Part shown: positions 7,037 through 15,122 of the stretch, one piece after another | How positions within the stretch are numbered: the first letter of the stretch is position 1 | How the letters are laid out: each line of letters begins with the position of its first letter | Assembly: GCF_003289645.1 (NCBI RefSeq) | Contig: NZ_QLYX01000004.1 | Coordinates: 62,001 to 126,000, forward strand | Direction: 5' to 3' | DNA: 64,000 nucleotides | Source: Actinomadura craniellae | GTDB lineage: Bacteria > Actinomycetota > Actinomycetes > Streptosporangiales > Streptosporangiaceae | Made by a program: the position numbers and the translations under genes | The notes under the pieces: model-generated | The model's input: the letters and a program-made list of their open reading frames with translations, nothing else | Database searches by the model: none | Told to the model about the DNA's origin: nothing

Positions 7037-8424
7037 ACCCGCCCGCAAGCGGGTGGAGCCTCACCATGACCCACGATCAGTGGGAAACCCTGTCCGGACA
7101 CCTCTTCGGAGACAGCGACGCGCACGGCGCGGTCCTCCTCGCCGGGACCGCGCCCGGGCCCCGCGGTCTGCGGCTCCTCGGCCGGGAACTGCTCCTGGCC
7201 CAGGACGGCAAGGACTACGTGACCAGCATCCACGGGCGTCACGCACTCGACGCGGCGTTCGTACGGGACGCGGCCGAGCGCGCCCACCAAAAGGGACTGG
7301 CGTACCTCTCCGTCCACAACCACGGCGGACGCTCCCGAGTCGCCTTCTCTCAAGTCGACCTCGCCTCCCACCAGCGGGGCTACCCAGCCCTCGCCCAGCT
7401 CACCGGCCAGACCGTCGGGGGGCTCGTCTTCACGCCTTATGCCGCCGCCGGAGACCTGTGGTTCCCCGATGGAAGCCGGAGCGACCTCGCGGAGGTCAAC
7501 ATCCTGTCCTCCAACCTCCTACGGCTGCGGCCCACCCCCGCCCGAGCGTCCTGCGGTCACGAAGACGGGCGCTACGACCGGCAGGCCCGGCTCTTCGGCG
7601 ACGCCGGACAGGAGACCCTCGGCCAGCTCCGGGTCGCCGTCGTTGGCCTCGGCGGTGTCGGCAGTGTCCTGGTCGAACTCCTCGCCCGCAACGGCGTCGG
7701 TCGCCTCGTCCTCATCGACAACGACCTCGTCGACGTGACGAACTTGCCCCGTCTCATCTCGGCCGAGCTGTCCGACATCGGCAAGCCCAAAACCGAACTA
7801 GCGGTTCGCAACGCCCGGCGTGCCAACCCCGACATCAAGCTCACCACCATCAACGAGCGTGCCGAGCACCCGACAGCGAAGGACGAGCTCGCGCTCGTCG
7901 ACTGGATCTTCCTCGCCGCCGACGGCCCGGCCGCCCGCTACACCGCCACCGAGGTCGGAAGCCGTTTCCTCGTCCCCGTCACCCAGATGGGTGTGAAGAT
8001 CCCAGTCGATCCCGACAGCGGAGACGTCGGCCTGATCCACGTGGCTACCCGGCCGCTCCTGCCCGGCCGCGGGTGCTTGTGGTGCAGCGGTTTCATCGAC
8101 CCGACCGACCTCGCCGTCGACCTGCACCCCGATCGCGAAAGGCAGACCGCCCGCTACGTCGCAGGAGTCCCGGCCGCCAGCGTGATCGGTTTCAACACCA
8201 TCGCCGCAGCCGAGGCCCTCAACCACTTCACGCTCGCCGCCACTGGCCTACACGACGAGTCCAACGGACCGCCGGCCTGGATCCTCCACCGACCTCGCAC
8301 CAACGAGCGCGACCATATCCTCCCCCGGCCGCGCCCCGACTGCGACTTCTGCAACCCACACGAGCTGCTCGGCCAAGGCCGCACCACCGCGCCTCAACTT
8401 GCGGCGCAGCGGGTCGTTAGATGA
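7018..8424 (+). CDS. JAB metallopeptidase fused to a ThiF/E1-like activating enzyme
   Basis: A 468-residue two-domain protein. Residues about 15-170 form a JAB/JAMM domain with H100-N-H102 and S111-Q-V-D114, close to the canonical HxHPx6SxxD except that Gly replaces Pro. Residues about 185-450 form an E1/ThiF adenylation domain: GLGGVG (210-215), DND (234-236), N242-x2-R245 and a likely zinc site from C353-x2-C356 and C442-x2-C445. Apart from C179 no other cysteine exists, so a separate catalytic cysteine is not evident. The ATG at 7018 follows AAAGGA; an ATG at 7033 overlapping the E2 stop is an alternative. Expected role: adenylate the modifier and process or remove it. The gene ends the operon and is followed at once by a strong hairpin. 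Confidence 0.87.
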   Translation: MASRPMNPPASGWSLTMTHDQWETLSGHLFGDSDAHGAVLLAGTAPGPRGLRLLGRELLLAQDGKDYVTSIHGRHALDAAFVRDAAERAHQKGLAYLSVHNHGGRSRVAFSQVDLASHQRGYPALAQLTGQTVGGLVFTPYAAAGDLWFPDGSRSDLAEVNILSSNLLRLRPTPARASCGHEDGRYDRQARLFGDAGQETLGQLRVAVVGLGGVGSVLVELLARNGVGRLVLIDNDLVDVTNLPRLISAELSDIGKPKTELAVRNARRANPDIKLTTINERAEHPTAKDELALVDWIFLAADGPAARYTATEVGSRFLVPVTQMGVKIPVDPDSGDVGLIHVATRPLLPGRGCLWCSGFIDPTDLAVDLHPDRERQTARYVAGVPAASVIGFNTIAAAEALNHFTLAATGLHDESNGPPAWILHRPRTNERDHILPRPRPDCDFCNPHELLGQGRTTAPQLAAQRVVR

Positions 8425-8457
8425 GTGGTGTCCATCGCCCCCGACGATGGACACCAC
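8425..8457 (+). terminator. Terminator of the ubiquitin-like operon
   Basis: A perfect 13-base stem (GTGGTGTCCATCG and its complement) with a seven-base loop starts at the base after the JAB-E1 stop codon. There is no T run, which is usual for actinobacterial terminators. Confidence 0.75.
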
Positions 8458-8692
8458 CGATCCGATGAACCGCCGCACGGCAGATCGACAGCTCCTCCTC
8501 CGAAGGACGCTGCGGGCGAGACACACCGCTGACGCATTTTGCGGTACGCAGCCAGTCACCAGCCCGCCGAGCAAGACGTTCAGACCCACCGCCGAGTTCC
8601 TGGCCTTACTCTCCGCTGGAGCCAGAGGTGGCCGGATCGTGCCACCGGGTGCCGTACAGTTTCGGTGGCAAGCCGGTGGCAAACGATCAAAA
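8458..8692. other. Gene-free junction between the defence island and tRNA-Ala
   Basis: No credible gene is seen. The stretch contains TGCCACC at 8640-8646 facing GGTGGCA at 8664-8670, plus a second CGGTGGCAA copy (8663-8671 and 8674-8682) at an 11-base period. Such closely spaced repeats beside a tRNA 3' end could be recombinase arm sites, but no integrase gene or duplicated tRNA end is visible in the window. Confidence 0.4.
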
Positions 8693-8720
8693 GCCCTCTC
8701 GGAGTGATCTCCGAGAGGGC
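8693..8720 (-). terminator. Rho-independent terminator of tRNA-Ala
   Basis: A perfect 12-base stem (GCCCTCTCGGAG arms) with a four-base loop, followed on the minus strand by TTTT, lies 21 bases beyond the 3' end of the tRNA gene. Confidence 0.85.
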
Positions 8721-8741
8721 CTGTGACCTGCGGTTCCTGGG

Positions 8742-8815
8742 TGGAGATGAGGGGATTTGAACCCCTGACCCCCTCGATGCGAACGAGGTGCGCTACCGGA
8801 CTGCGCTACATCCCC
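8742..8815 (-). tRNA. tRNA-Ala (anticodon CGC)
   Basis: The minus strand folds into a complete cloverleaf of 74 bases including the discriminator A. The acceptor stem is GGGGATG/CATCTCC with a G3-U70 pair, the identity element of alanine tRNAs. The anticodon arm is CCTCG-TTCGCAT-CGAGG, giving anticodon CGC, and the T-arm loop is TTCAAAT. CCA is not encoded. It marks the switch from island to core genome and could be an attachment site (inferred). Confidence 0.95.
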
Positions 8816-8879
8816 AAGGACTCCGCAAGGTTAGCAAACTTCTCGGGGTGCTCGCGCCGGGGTTTCCGTCCGGTGGGGG

Positions 8880-9473
8880 TCAGTCGCCGACGGCGCGGCG
8901 GTCGTCGGCGTACTGGTCGAAGACCTCGCGGGTGCGCAGGACGAAGTCGAGGACTTCGGCCTCGCGGGCGCGTTCGGCCTCCTCTTGGGCGGCGGCGCGG
9001 GCTTGGGCGCGGGCTTCGGCGCGGGCGGCGAGGGCGGCGCGGCGGCGGGCGGTGTCGATGCCGGCCGCGACGCGGAGCAGGGCGAGGTGGGCGGTGAAGA
9101 GGACGATCGACGGCGCGATGGCCCACCAGGGGATCAGTCGGGTGAGTACCGCGGCCAGGGAGCCGCACAGCAGCAGGAGCAGGCCGAAGGTGCGCCGGCG
9201 GCGGCGGGCGATGACGGTGGCCCGGCTGACCCGGCGGCGGGGCCGGTCGGTGGGGTCCTCGTACGGTTCGGCGTGGAAGGTCGTGGTCTGCTCGACCGTC
9301 TCGGGGAGGGTCGTCTGCTCGGCCGTCCCGGGGAGGGTGGCGTCCGGGTCGGGGGTGCGGCGGGCGCGCAGCCGGGAGAAGCCGGTGACCTCGGTGTCGC
9401 GGCGGAGCCACATGGGGACGAGGACGACGGCCCAGACCGCGACAATCGCGAGATAGAGGAGTGTGCTGCTCAC
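8880..9473 (-). CDS. sepX: Divisome protein SepX/GlpR-like membrane protein
   Basis: A 197-residue protein with an N-terminal membrane segment (SSTLLYLAIVAVWAVVLVPM), a charged linker, two further hydrophobic segments around residues 95-135, and a long Ala/Arg/Glu-rich helical tail typical of coiled coil. This arrangement and its neighbours (rimJ-like, moeA, galU, cyclo-ligase gene) match the actinobacterial SepX/GlpR family (Rv0996 neighbourhood), membrane proteins tied to the FtsZ divisome. The GTG start at 9473 is preceded by GGAGGGGGG. The family assignment relies on synteny and topology rather than catalytic motifs. It is the last gene of the minus-strand core cluster; 176 bases separate it from the acetyltransferase gene upstream. 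Confidence 0.78.
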   Translation of the reverse strand: MSSTLLYLAIVAVWAVVLVPMWLRRDTEVTGFSRLRARRTPDPDATLPGTAEQTTLPETVEQTTTFHAEPYEDPTDRPRRRVSRATVIARRRRRTFGLLLLLCGSLAAVLTRLIPWWAIAPSIVLFTAHLALLRVAAGIDTARRRAALAARAEARAQARAAAQEEAERAREAEVLDFVLRTREVFDQYADDRRAVGD

Positions 9474-9650
9474 TCAGCCCCCCTCCGGCAAGGCACGCGA
9501 AGGTCGCCCGCTGACCTTAAGCGTGCGCATGCTCACGTCCCGCACGGTAGGACCCGCTGTCAGCGGTTGACGAGCATACGGGGCGGTGTGTCGCAAGATC
9601 GCGCGTAACGCAACCCACTGTTTACTCAATCTTTCGAGATAACTGATCCG

Positions 9651-10274
9651 TTACGCGGTTGACTGGCCGAACGCCCGTTTTCCGTGTGTGCGCCAGCGGG
9701 CGCGCAGTCCGCCGGGCACATCCTCGGTGGTGAGGGCGTAACAGATATGGTCTCGCCAGGCCCCGTCGATGTGCAGATACCGGCGGCGAATTCCCTCTTC
9801 CCGGAAGCCGAGTTTTTCGACGACTCGGCGGCTGGCGGAGTTCTCCGGCCGGATATTCGCCTCCAGCCGGTGCAGCCCGACGGTGAAGAGGCAGTGGTCG
9901 ACGGCGAGCGCCACGGCGGTGGGGATGACCCCCTGCCCGGCGGCGGCCCGGTCGATCCAGTAGCCGATCTGCGCCGACCGGGCGGAGCCCCACACGATGG
10001 CGCCCACGGTGAGCTGGCCGACGAATTCGCCCTGGTAGGTGACGACCCAGGGCAGGGAGAGCCCCTGCCGGGCCTCGCGGCGCATGGTGTGCACCATGCT
10101 GACGTACGGCCCGATCCCGCTGCGGAACAGCGGGGTCTCGGGGTTGGTCGGCTCCCACGGGCGCAGCCAGTCGGCATTTCGCACGCGCAGCTCGCGCCAG
10201 GTGGCCGCGTCCCGGTGCCGCAGGGGGCGCAGTGCGACCGGGCCCTCGGTCAGTGTGACCGGCCATCCCTGCAT
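9651..10274 (-). CDS. rimJ: GNAT family N-acetyltransferase, RimJ-like
   Basis: A 207-residue GNAT protein. It has the RimJ/RimL pattern: ALRPLRHRDAATW at the N-terminus, a central strand YQGEFVGQLTVG, the acetyl-CoA loop region IDRAAAGQGVIPTAVAL, and the C-terminal RLEANIRPENSASRRVVEKLGF signature read in two parts. Members acetylate protein N-termini or small molecules using acetyl-CoA in the cytoplasm. The ATG at 10274 is chosen because homology-like sequence begins there; the open frame continues upstream without family features. Conserved position between sepX and the molybdopterin genes supports orthology with Rv0995-type proteins. The true substrate cannot be told from sequence. Confidence 0.85.
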   Translation of the reverse strand: MQGWPVTLTEGPVALRPLRHRDAATWRELRVRNADWLRPWEPTNPETPLFRSGIGPYVSMVHTMRREARQGLSLPWVVTYQGEFVGQLTVGAIVWGSARSAQIGYWIDRAAAGQGVIPTAVALAVDHCLFTVGLHRLEANIRPENSASRRVVEKLGFREEGIRRRYLHIDGAWRDHICYALTTEDVPGGLRARWRTHGKRAFGQSTA

Positions 10275-10338
10275 GCGTTCCACAACACCAATGATTCCCT
10301 GCTCGACAGCACGAACGCCATCAATTGTCAGGCACAAC

Positions 10339-10821
10339 TCAGGAAACGCGTGGGTGGTCTCCGCCGCGAATCTGGTCGATCGCGTGAATAAGTACCGGGC
10401 CAAGTACCGCCATACCGTCGCGCACCCCTCCGGTGGAGCCCGGGAGATTGACGATGAGCGTCCGTCCGGCGATTCCGGCGACCCCGCGGGAGAGGATCGC
10501 GGTGGGCACCTTGTCGCGCCCCGCCAGCCGGACGGCTTCGGCGATTCCGGGCACTTCACGCTCGATCACCCGCCGGGTCATCTCGGGGGTGAGGTCGAGC
10601 GGGGTGAGGCCGGTACCGCCGGTGGTGACCACCACGTCGTAGCCGTCCGCCACCGCCGCGGTGAGCGCCTCGGCGACCGGTTCGCCGTCGGGGACGACCC
10701 GGGGGCCGGACACCTCGCAGCCCGCGTCCGCCAGCAGCGCCGCCAGGACGGGGCCGGACCGGTCCTCGTACACCCCGGCCGCGGCCCGGTTGGACACGGT
10801 GACCGCCAGCGCCCGGATCAC
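10339..10821 (-). CDS. mog: Molybdopterin biosynthesis protein MogA/MoaB
   Basis: A 160-residue protein of the MoCF-biosynthesis fold, which adenylates molybdopterin before molybdate insertion. Diagnostic stretches are VVVTTGGTGLTPLDLTPE and LPGSTGGVRDGM, the substrate-binding loops. The start is the GTG at 10821, which overlaps the moaC stop in a GTGA, so translation is coupled. It belongs to the compact moeA-moaC-mog run and works with MoeA to finish the molybdenum cofactor. Length is normal for the family. Whether it acts as MogA or MoaB is not separable from sequence alone. Confidence 0.9.
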   Translation of the reverse strand: MIRALAVTVSNRAAAGVYEDRSGPVLAALLADAGCEVSGPRVVPDGEPVAEALTAAVADGYDVVVTTGGTGLTPLDLTPEMTRRVIEREVPGIAEAVRLAGRDKVPTAILSRGVAGIAGRTLIVNLPGSTGGVRDGMAVLGPVLIHAIDQIRGGDHPRVS

Positions 10822-11291
10822 GGCCGCCGCCAGACACCGGTCTTGCCGCCGGTCTTCTCCTCGACCCGGATCTCGGTGACGACCGCGGCCGGGTCGATCG
10901 CCTTGACCATGTCGACGAGGGCCAGCCCGGCGACCGAGACGGCGGTGAGCGCCTCCATCTCCACCCCGGTGCGGTCGGCGGTGCGGACCCGGGCCTGCAC
11001 CGCCACCCCGGCGTCCTCGACGGCCAGGGTCACCTCGACGCCGTGCAGCGCGATCGGGTGGCACAGCGGCACCAGGTCGGGGGTGCGCTTGGCGCCCTGG
11101 ATGCCGGCGATGCGGGCCACCGCCAGGGCGTCGCCCTTGGGGACGTCGCCGGACCGCAGCGCCGCCACGCACCCGGCCGACAGCCGGACGAAGCCGGTGG
11201 CGGTGGCGGTCCGCACGGTGACGTCCTTGGCGGAGACGTCGACCATGCGGGCCGCGCCGGAGGGGTCCAGGTGGGTGAACTCGGAGTTCAT
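10818..11291 (-). CDS. moaC: Cyclic pyranopterin monophosphate synthase MoaC
   Basis: A 157-residue MoaC, converting the 3',8-cyclo-GTP intermediate to cyclic pyranopterin monophosphate in molybdenum cofactor synthesis. Family features include MVDVSAK near the N-terminus, GDALAVARIAGIQGAKRT, the LCHP active-site motif, and GVEMEALTAVSVAGLALVDM (conserved helix). The ATG overlaps the moeA stop (ATGA). A coupled mog gene follows. No moaA gene is in the window, so the first step of the pathway must be encoded elsewhere. Confidence 0.95.
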   Translation of the reverse strand: MNSEFTHLDPSGAARMVDVSAKDVTVRTATATGFVRLSAGCVAALRSGDVPKGDALAVARIAGIQGAKRTPDLVPLCHPIALHGVEVTLAVEDAGVAVQARVRTADRTGVEMEALTAVSVAGLALVDMVKAIDPAAVVTEIRVEEKTGGKTGVWRRP

Positions 11292-12469
11292 GGCAGTGCG
11301 AGCACCTCCACGGGGTCGCCGGCGGCGAGCGAGGTCACGTTCTCGGGCACCACGATCAGCCCGGAGGCGCGGGCCAGCGACCCGAGCTGGTGCGAGCCCT
11401 GCCCCTCGGTCGGTGTGACGGTGCCGTCCCGGAGCACGGCGCGCAGGTAGTGCCGCAGGCCAGGCGGCGAGCTGACCGGTTCGGTGAGGGTCGCGGTGAC
11501 GGTGGGCAGCGGTTCGGGCGGCAGGCCCTGCATGGCGCGCAGCGCGGGCCGGACGAACACCTGGAAGGAAACGTAGGCGCTGACCGGGTTGCCGGGCAGG
11601 GTGAAGATGGGCACCCCGCGCAGCAGGCCGAACCCCTGGGGTTTGCCGGGCCGCATCGCCACCTTGTCGAAGCGGACCGTGCCGACCCCGGTCAGCACCT
11701 CCTTGACCACGTCCCGGGCGCCCATCGACACCCCGCCCGAGGTGATCAGGGCGTCGGCCCGGCCGAGCTGGTCCAGCAGGGTGTCCAGCAGGCGGCGGGG
11801 GTCGTCGTCGACGGTGGGCTGCCGGTAGCCGACCGCCCCGGCCTCGGTGACGGCGGCGGTGAGCATGAAGCTGTTGGAGTCCCAGATCTGGCCGGGGGCG
11901 AGCTCGCCGCCGGGTTCCCGCAGTTCGCTGCCGGTGGACAGCACCACCACCCGGGGCCGGGGCCGGGCGCGGACCCGGTCGCGGCCGACCGCGGCGAGCA
12001 TGCCGATGCGGGCGGCGGTGAGCCGGGCCCCGGCCGGCAGCACCTCCTGCCCGGCGTGGACGTCCTCGCCGGCCCGCCGGATGTGGTTGCCGGGCGGCGC
12101 GCTGCGGCGGATCTCCACCGTCACCGTGCCGCCGTCGGTCCACTCCACCGGGACGACGGCGTCGGCGCCGGCGGGCAGCGGTGCCCCCGTCATGATGCGG
12201 GTGCACAGGCCGGGCCGGATGGCCGAGACGCCCTCGTCGCCGGCGGAGATGTCACCGACGACCGGCAGCTTGACCGGCACGTCCGCCAGGTCGGACGCGC
12301 ACACCGCGTACCCGTCCATGGCCGAGTTGTCGAAGGGCGGCAGCGGGACGGGCGCGGTCACCGGCTCGGTCAGGACCGCCCCCGCCGCCTCCGACACGGC
12401 GAGGTCCAGTGACGGCTGTACGGGCACCGCCGCCAGGATCTCCGCCAGGTGCTGTTCCACCGAACGCAT
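11288..12469 (-). CDS. moeA: Molybdopterin molybdotransferase MoeA (gephyrin-like, Glp)
   Basis: A 393-residue MoeA, which inserts molybdate into adenylylated molybdopterin. Motifs are PLPPFDNSAMDGYAV at the N-terminus, TGAPLPAGADAVVP in the middle, and the MoCF loop ALITSGGVSMGARD plus LPGNPVSAYVSF. The start is the ATG at 12469, preceded by GGGGGAC; a GTG at 12484 overlapping the galU stop is an alternative. It lies between galU and moaC in one minus-strand run, the same arrangement as galU-moeA in mycobacteria. The length is normal and no domain is missing. Confidence 0.93.
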   Translation of the reverse strand: MRSVEQHLAEILAAVPVQPSLDLAVSEAAGAVLTEPVTAPVPLPPFDNSAMDGYAVCASDLADVPVKLPVVGDISAGDEGVSAIRPGLCTRIMTGAPLPAGADAVVPVEWTDGGTVTVEIRRSAPPGNHIRRAGEDVHAGQEVLPAGARLTAARIGMLAAVGRDRVRARPRPRVVVLSTGSELREPGGELAPGQIWDSNSFMLTAAVTEAGAVGYRQPTVDDDPRRLLDTLLDQLGRADALITSGGVSMGARDVVKEVLTGVGTVRFDKVAMRPGKPQGFGLLRGVPIFTLPGNPVSAYVSFQVFVRPALRAMQGLPPEPLPTVTATLTEPVSSPPGLRHYLRAVLRDGTVTPTEGQGSHQLGSLARASGLIVVPENVTSLAAGDPVEVLALP

Positions 12470-12480
12470 GGGTCCCCCGT

Positions 12481-13386
<906 letters not shown>

Positions 13387-13419
13387 GAAGAGACCCTAAC
13401 CACCTGGGAGGAACCGAGC

Positions 13420-14001
13420 GTGCAGGACATCGGCTTTAAACAGAAGCTTCGCACCCGCGTCATCAGGGATCGGGCGGGTCTCCACGAAAAGGACCGTGCC
13501 AGCGCGGGAAGGGCGATCCGCGAGACGTTGCTCACCTTGCCGGAACTGGAAATGGCGTCCTCCATAGCGGCATACGTCTCGATCGATACCGAACCGGACA
13601 CCCGGGCGTTGATCTTCGGGTTGTGGAAGCGGGGGGCGTACGTGCTGCTGCCGCGCCTGCTGCCCGACAACGATCTCGACTGGGCCACCTACGAGGGGCC
13701 GGACTCCCTGGCCCCGGGGCGGCACGGGCTGCCGGAGCCGACCTCGCCCGGCCGGGGGCCGGGTGCGGTCAAGGCGGCGGACGTGGTCATCGTCCCGGCG
13801 CTGGCGATCGACCGTACGGGGATGCGGCTGGGGCGGGGCGGGGGTTCCTACGACCGGGTGCTGGACCGGGTGGGGCCCGGGATCCTGACGGTGGGGCTGG
13901 TGTACGACGGCGAGCTGGTCGAGGAGGTGCCGGCCGAGCCGCACGACCGGCGGGTGCGGGCCGCGATCACCCCGTCGGAAGGATTGATACGGTTCGACTG
14001 A
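13420..14001 (+). CDS. 5-formyltetrahydrofolate cyclo-ligase
   Basis: A 193-residue protein starting at the GTG at 13420, set by the ribosome site GGGAGG; the open frame continues far upstream as an artefact opposite galU. It converts 5-formyltetrahydrofolate to 5,10-methenyltetrahydrofolate with ATP. Signature stretches are the basic N-terminus KQKLRTRVIRDRAG and the nucleotide/folate loop RLGRGGGSYDRVLDR, near the C-terminus. It is divergent from galU, as in other actinobacteria. Length fits the family. Confidence 0.92.
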   Translation: MQDIGFKQKLRTRVIRDRAGLHEKDRASAGRAIRETLLTLPELEMASSIAAYVSIDTEPDTRALIFGLWKRGAYVLLPRLLPDNDLDWATYEGPDSLAPGRHGLPEPTSPGRGPGAVKAADVVIVPALAIDRTGMRLGRGGGSYDRVLDRVGPGILTVGLVYDGELVEEVPAEPHDRRVRAAITPSEGLIRFD

Positions 14002-14070
14002 TTGATCACACCTTGTGCGGATATATCGGCAGTTCAGGCGCGCTACGTGCCCAGATGATGGGAGGACGCC

Positions 14071-15072
14071 ATGGAGAACGACCGTCCCTGGCGCGTGCTG
14101 TCGATGCTGCCGCTGCCCGAGGAACTGGTCCGCAGGATCTTCGCGTCCCTCGGTGGCACCGCCGAGCTGACGTTCCCGGCCACCCGCGACCAGGCCGCCC
14201 TGCACGCCGCGCTGGCCGACGCCGACGTGGTGATCGGGGACTACACCGGGGAGCTGCCCCTGGACGCGGCGGCGGTGGCCGCGGCGCCCAGGCTGGCGTT
14301 CGTGCAGATGCCGCAGGTGGGGGTGGACAGCTGCGACCTGCCCGCGCTGACCGCGGCGCGCGTCCCGGTGGCCAACACCGCGGGGGCCAACGCCCGGTCC
14401 GTGGCCGAGTGGGCGGTGGCGGCCGCGTTCGCCCTCTGCCGCGACCTCGCCCCGGCCGACCGGCGGATGCGGGCCGGGGAGTGGCCGCAGGCGGAGATGC
14501 TGGCCCGCAACCCGCGCGAGATCCACACCCAGCGGGTCGGGGTGCTCGGCCTGGGCGCGATCGGCGCCGAGGCGGCCCGGCTGTTCGCCGCGCTGGGCTG
14601 CGACGTGGCCTACTGGTCGCGGACGCCCAAGCCCGAGGCGTCCGCCCGCTACCTCGAACTCGACGCGCTGCTGGCCCGCTCGGACATCCTGGTGCCGGCG
14701 CTGCCGCTCACCGCCGAGACGCGCGGCCTGCTGGACTCCGGCCGGCTGGCGCTGCTGCCGCAGGGGGCGCTGCTGGTGAACGTGGCGCGGGGCGGCATCG
14801 CCCCGGACGACGACGTGCTGGCCGCGCTGGACTCGGGCCGGCTCGCCGGGGCGGCGCTCGACGTGTTCGAGAACGAGCCACCCGCCCCGGATCACCCGAT
14901 TCGGCGCCATGAGAACATACTGCTGTCACCGCACGTCGCAGGAGCCACCGGGCAGGCGCAGCTCAACATCATGGCCCAGGTGCGCGACAACGTCACCGCC
15001 GCCGTGACCGGCCGGCCGGTGGTCAACGTGGTGAACGGCCTGGGACCGATGATCACTCGCGTGGCGGCCTGA
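14071..15072 (+). CDS. D-isomer-specific 2-hydroxyacid dehydrogenase family protein
   Basis: A 333-residue NAD(P)-dependent dehydrogenase. The Rossmann motif GLGAIGAEAARLF is in the middle, and the catalytic set is present: Arg in VNVARGG, Glu in FENEPP, and His in LSPHVAG. It probably reduces a 2-keto acid or oxidises a D-2-hydroxy acid in the cytoplasm; the substrate cannot be told. The ATG at 14071 follows a GGGAGG ribosome site. It is followed after 50 bases by the antiporter gene, possibly in one operon. Residue composition and length are typical. Confidence 0.9.
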   Translation: MENDRPWRVLSMLPLPEELVRRIFASLGGTAELTFPATRDQAALHAALADADVVIGDYTGELPLDAAAVAAAPRLAFVQMPQVGVDSCDLPALTAARVPVANTAGANARSVAEWAVAAAFALCRDLAPADRRMRAGEWPQAEMLARNPREIHTQRVGVLGLGAIGAEAARLFAALGCDVAYWSRTPKPEASARYLELDALLARSDILVPALPLTAETRGLLDSGRLALLPQGALLVNVARGGIAPDDDVLAALDSGRLAGAALDVFENEPPAPDHPIRRHENILLSPHVAGATGQAQLNIMAQVRDNVTAAVTGRPVVNVVNGLGPMITRVAA

Positions 15073-15122
15073 CCTTGCGGCACAGGCACCCGCCGAACGT
15101 CGCGTACGGAGGGTGCTGACAC

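Noticed and set aside
8458-8741. A duplicated tRNA-Ala 3' end marking attL/attR
   Set aside because: No second copy of the tRNA 3' segment is found in this gap; the partner site, if any, is outside the window.
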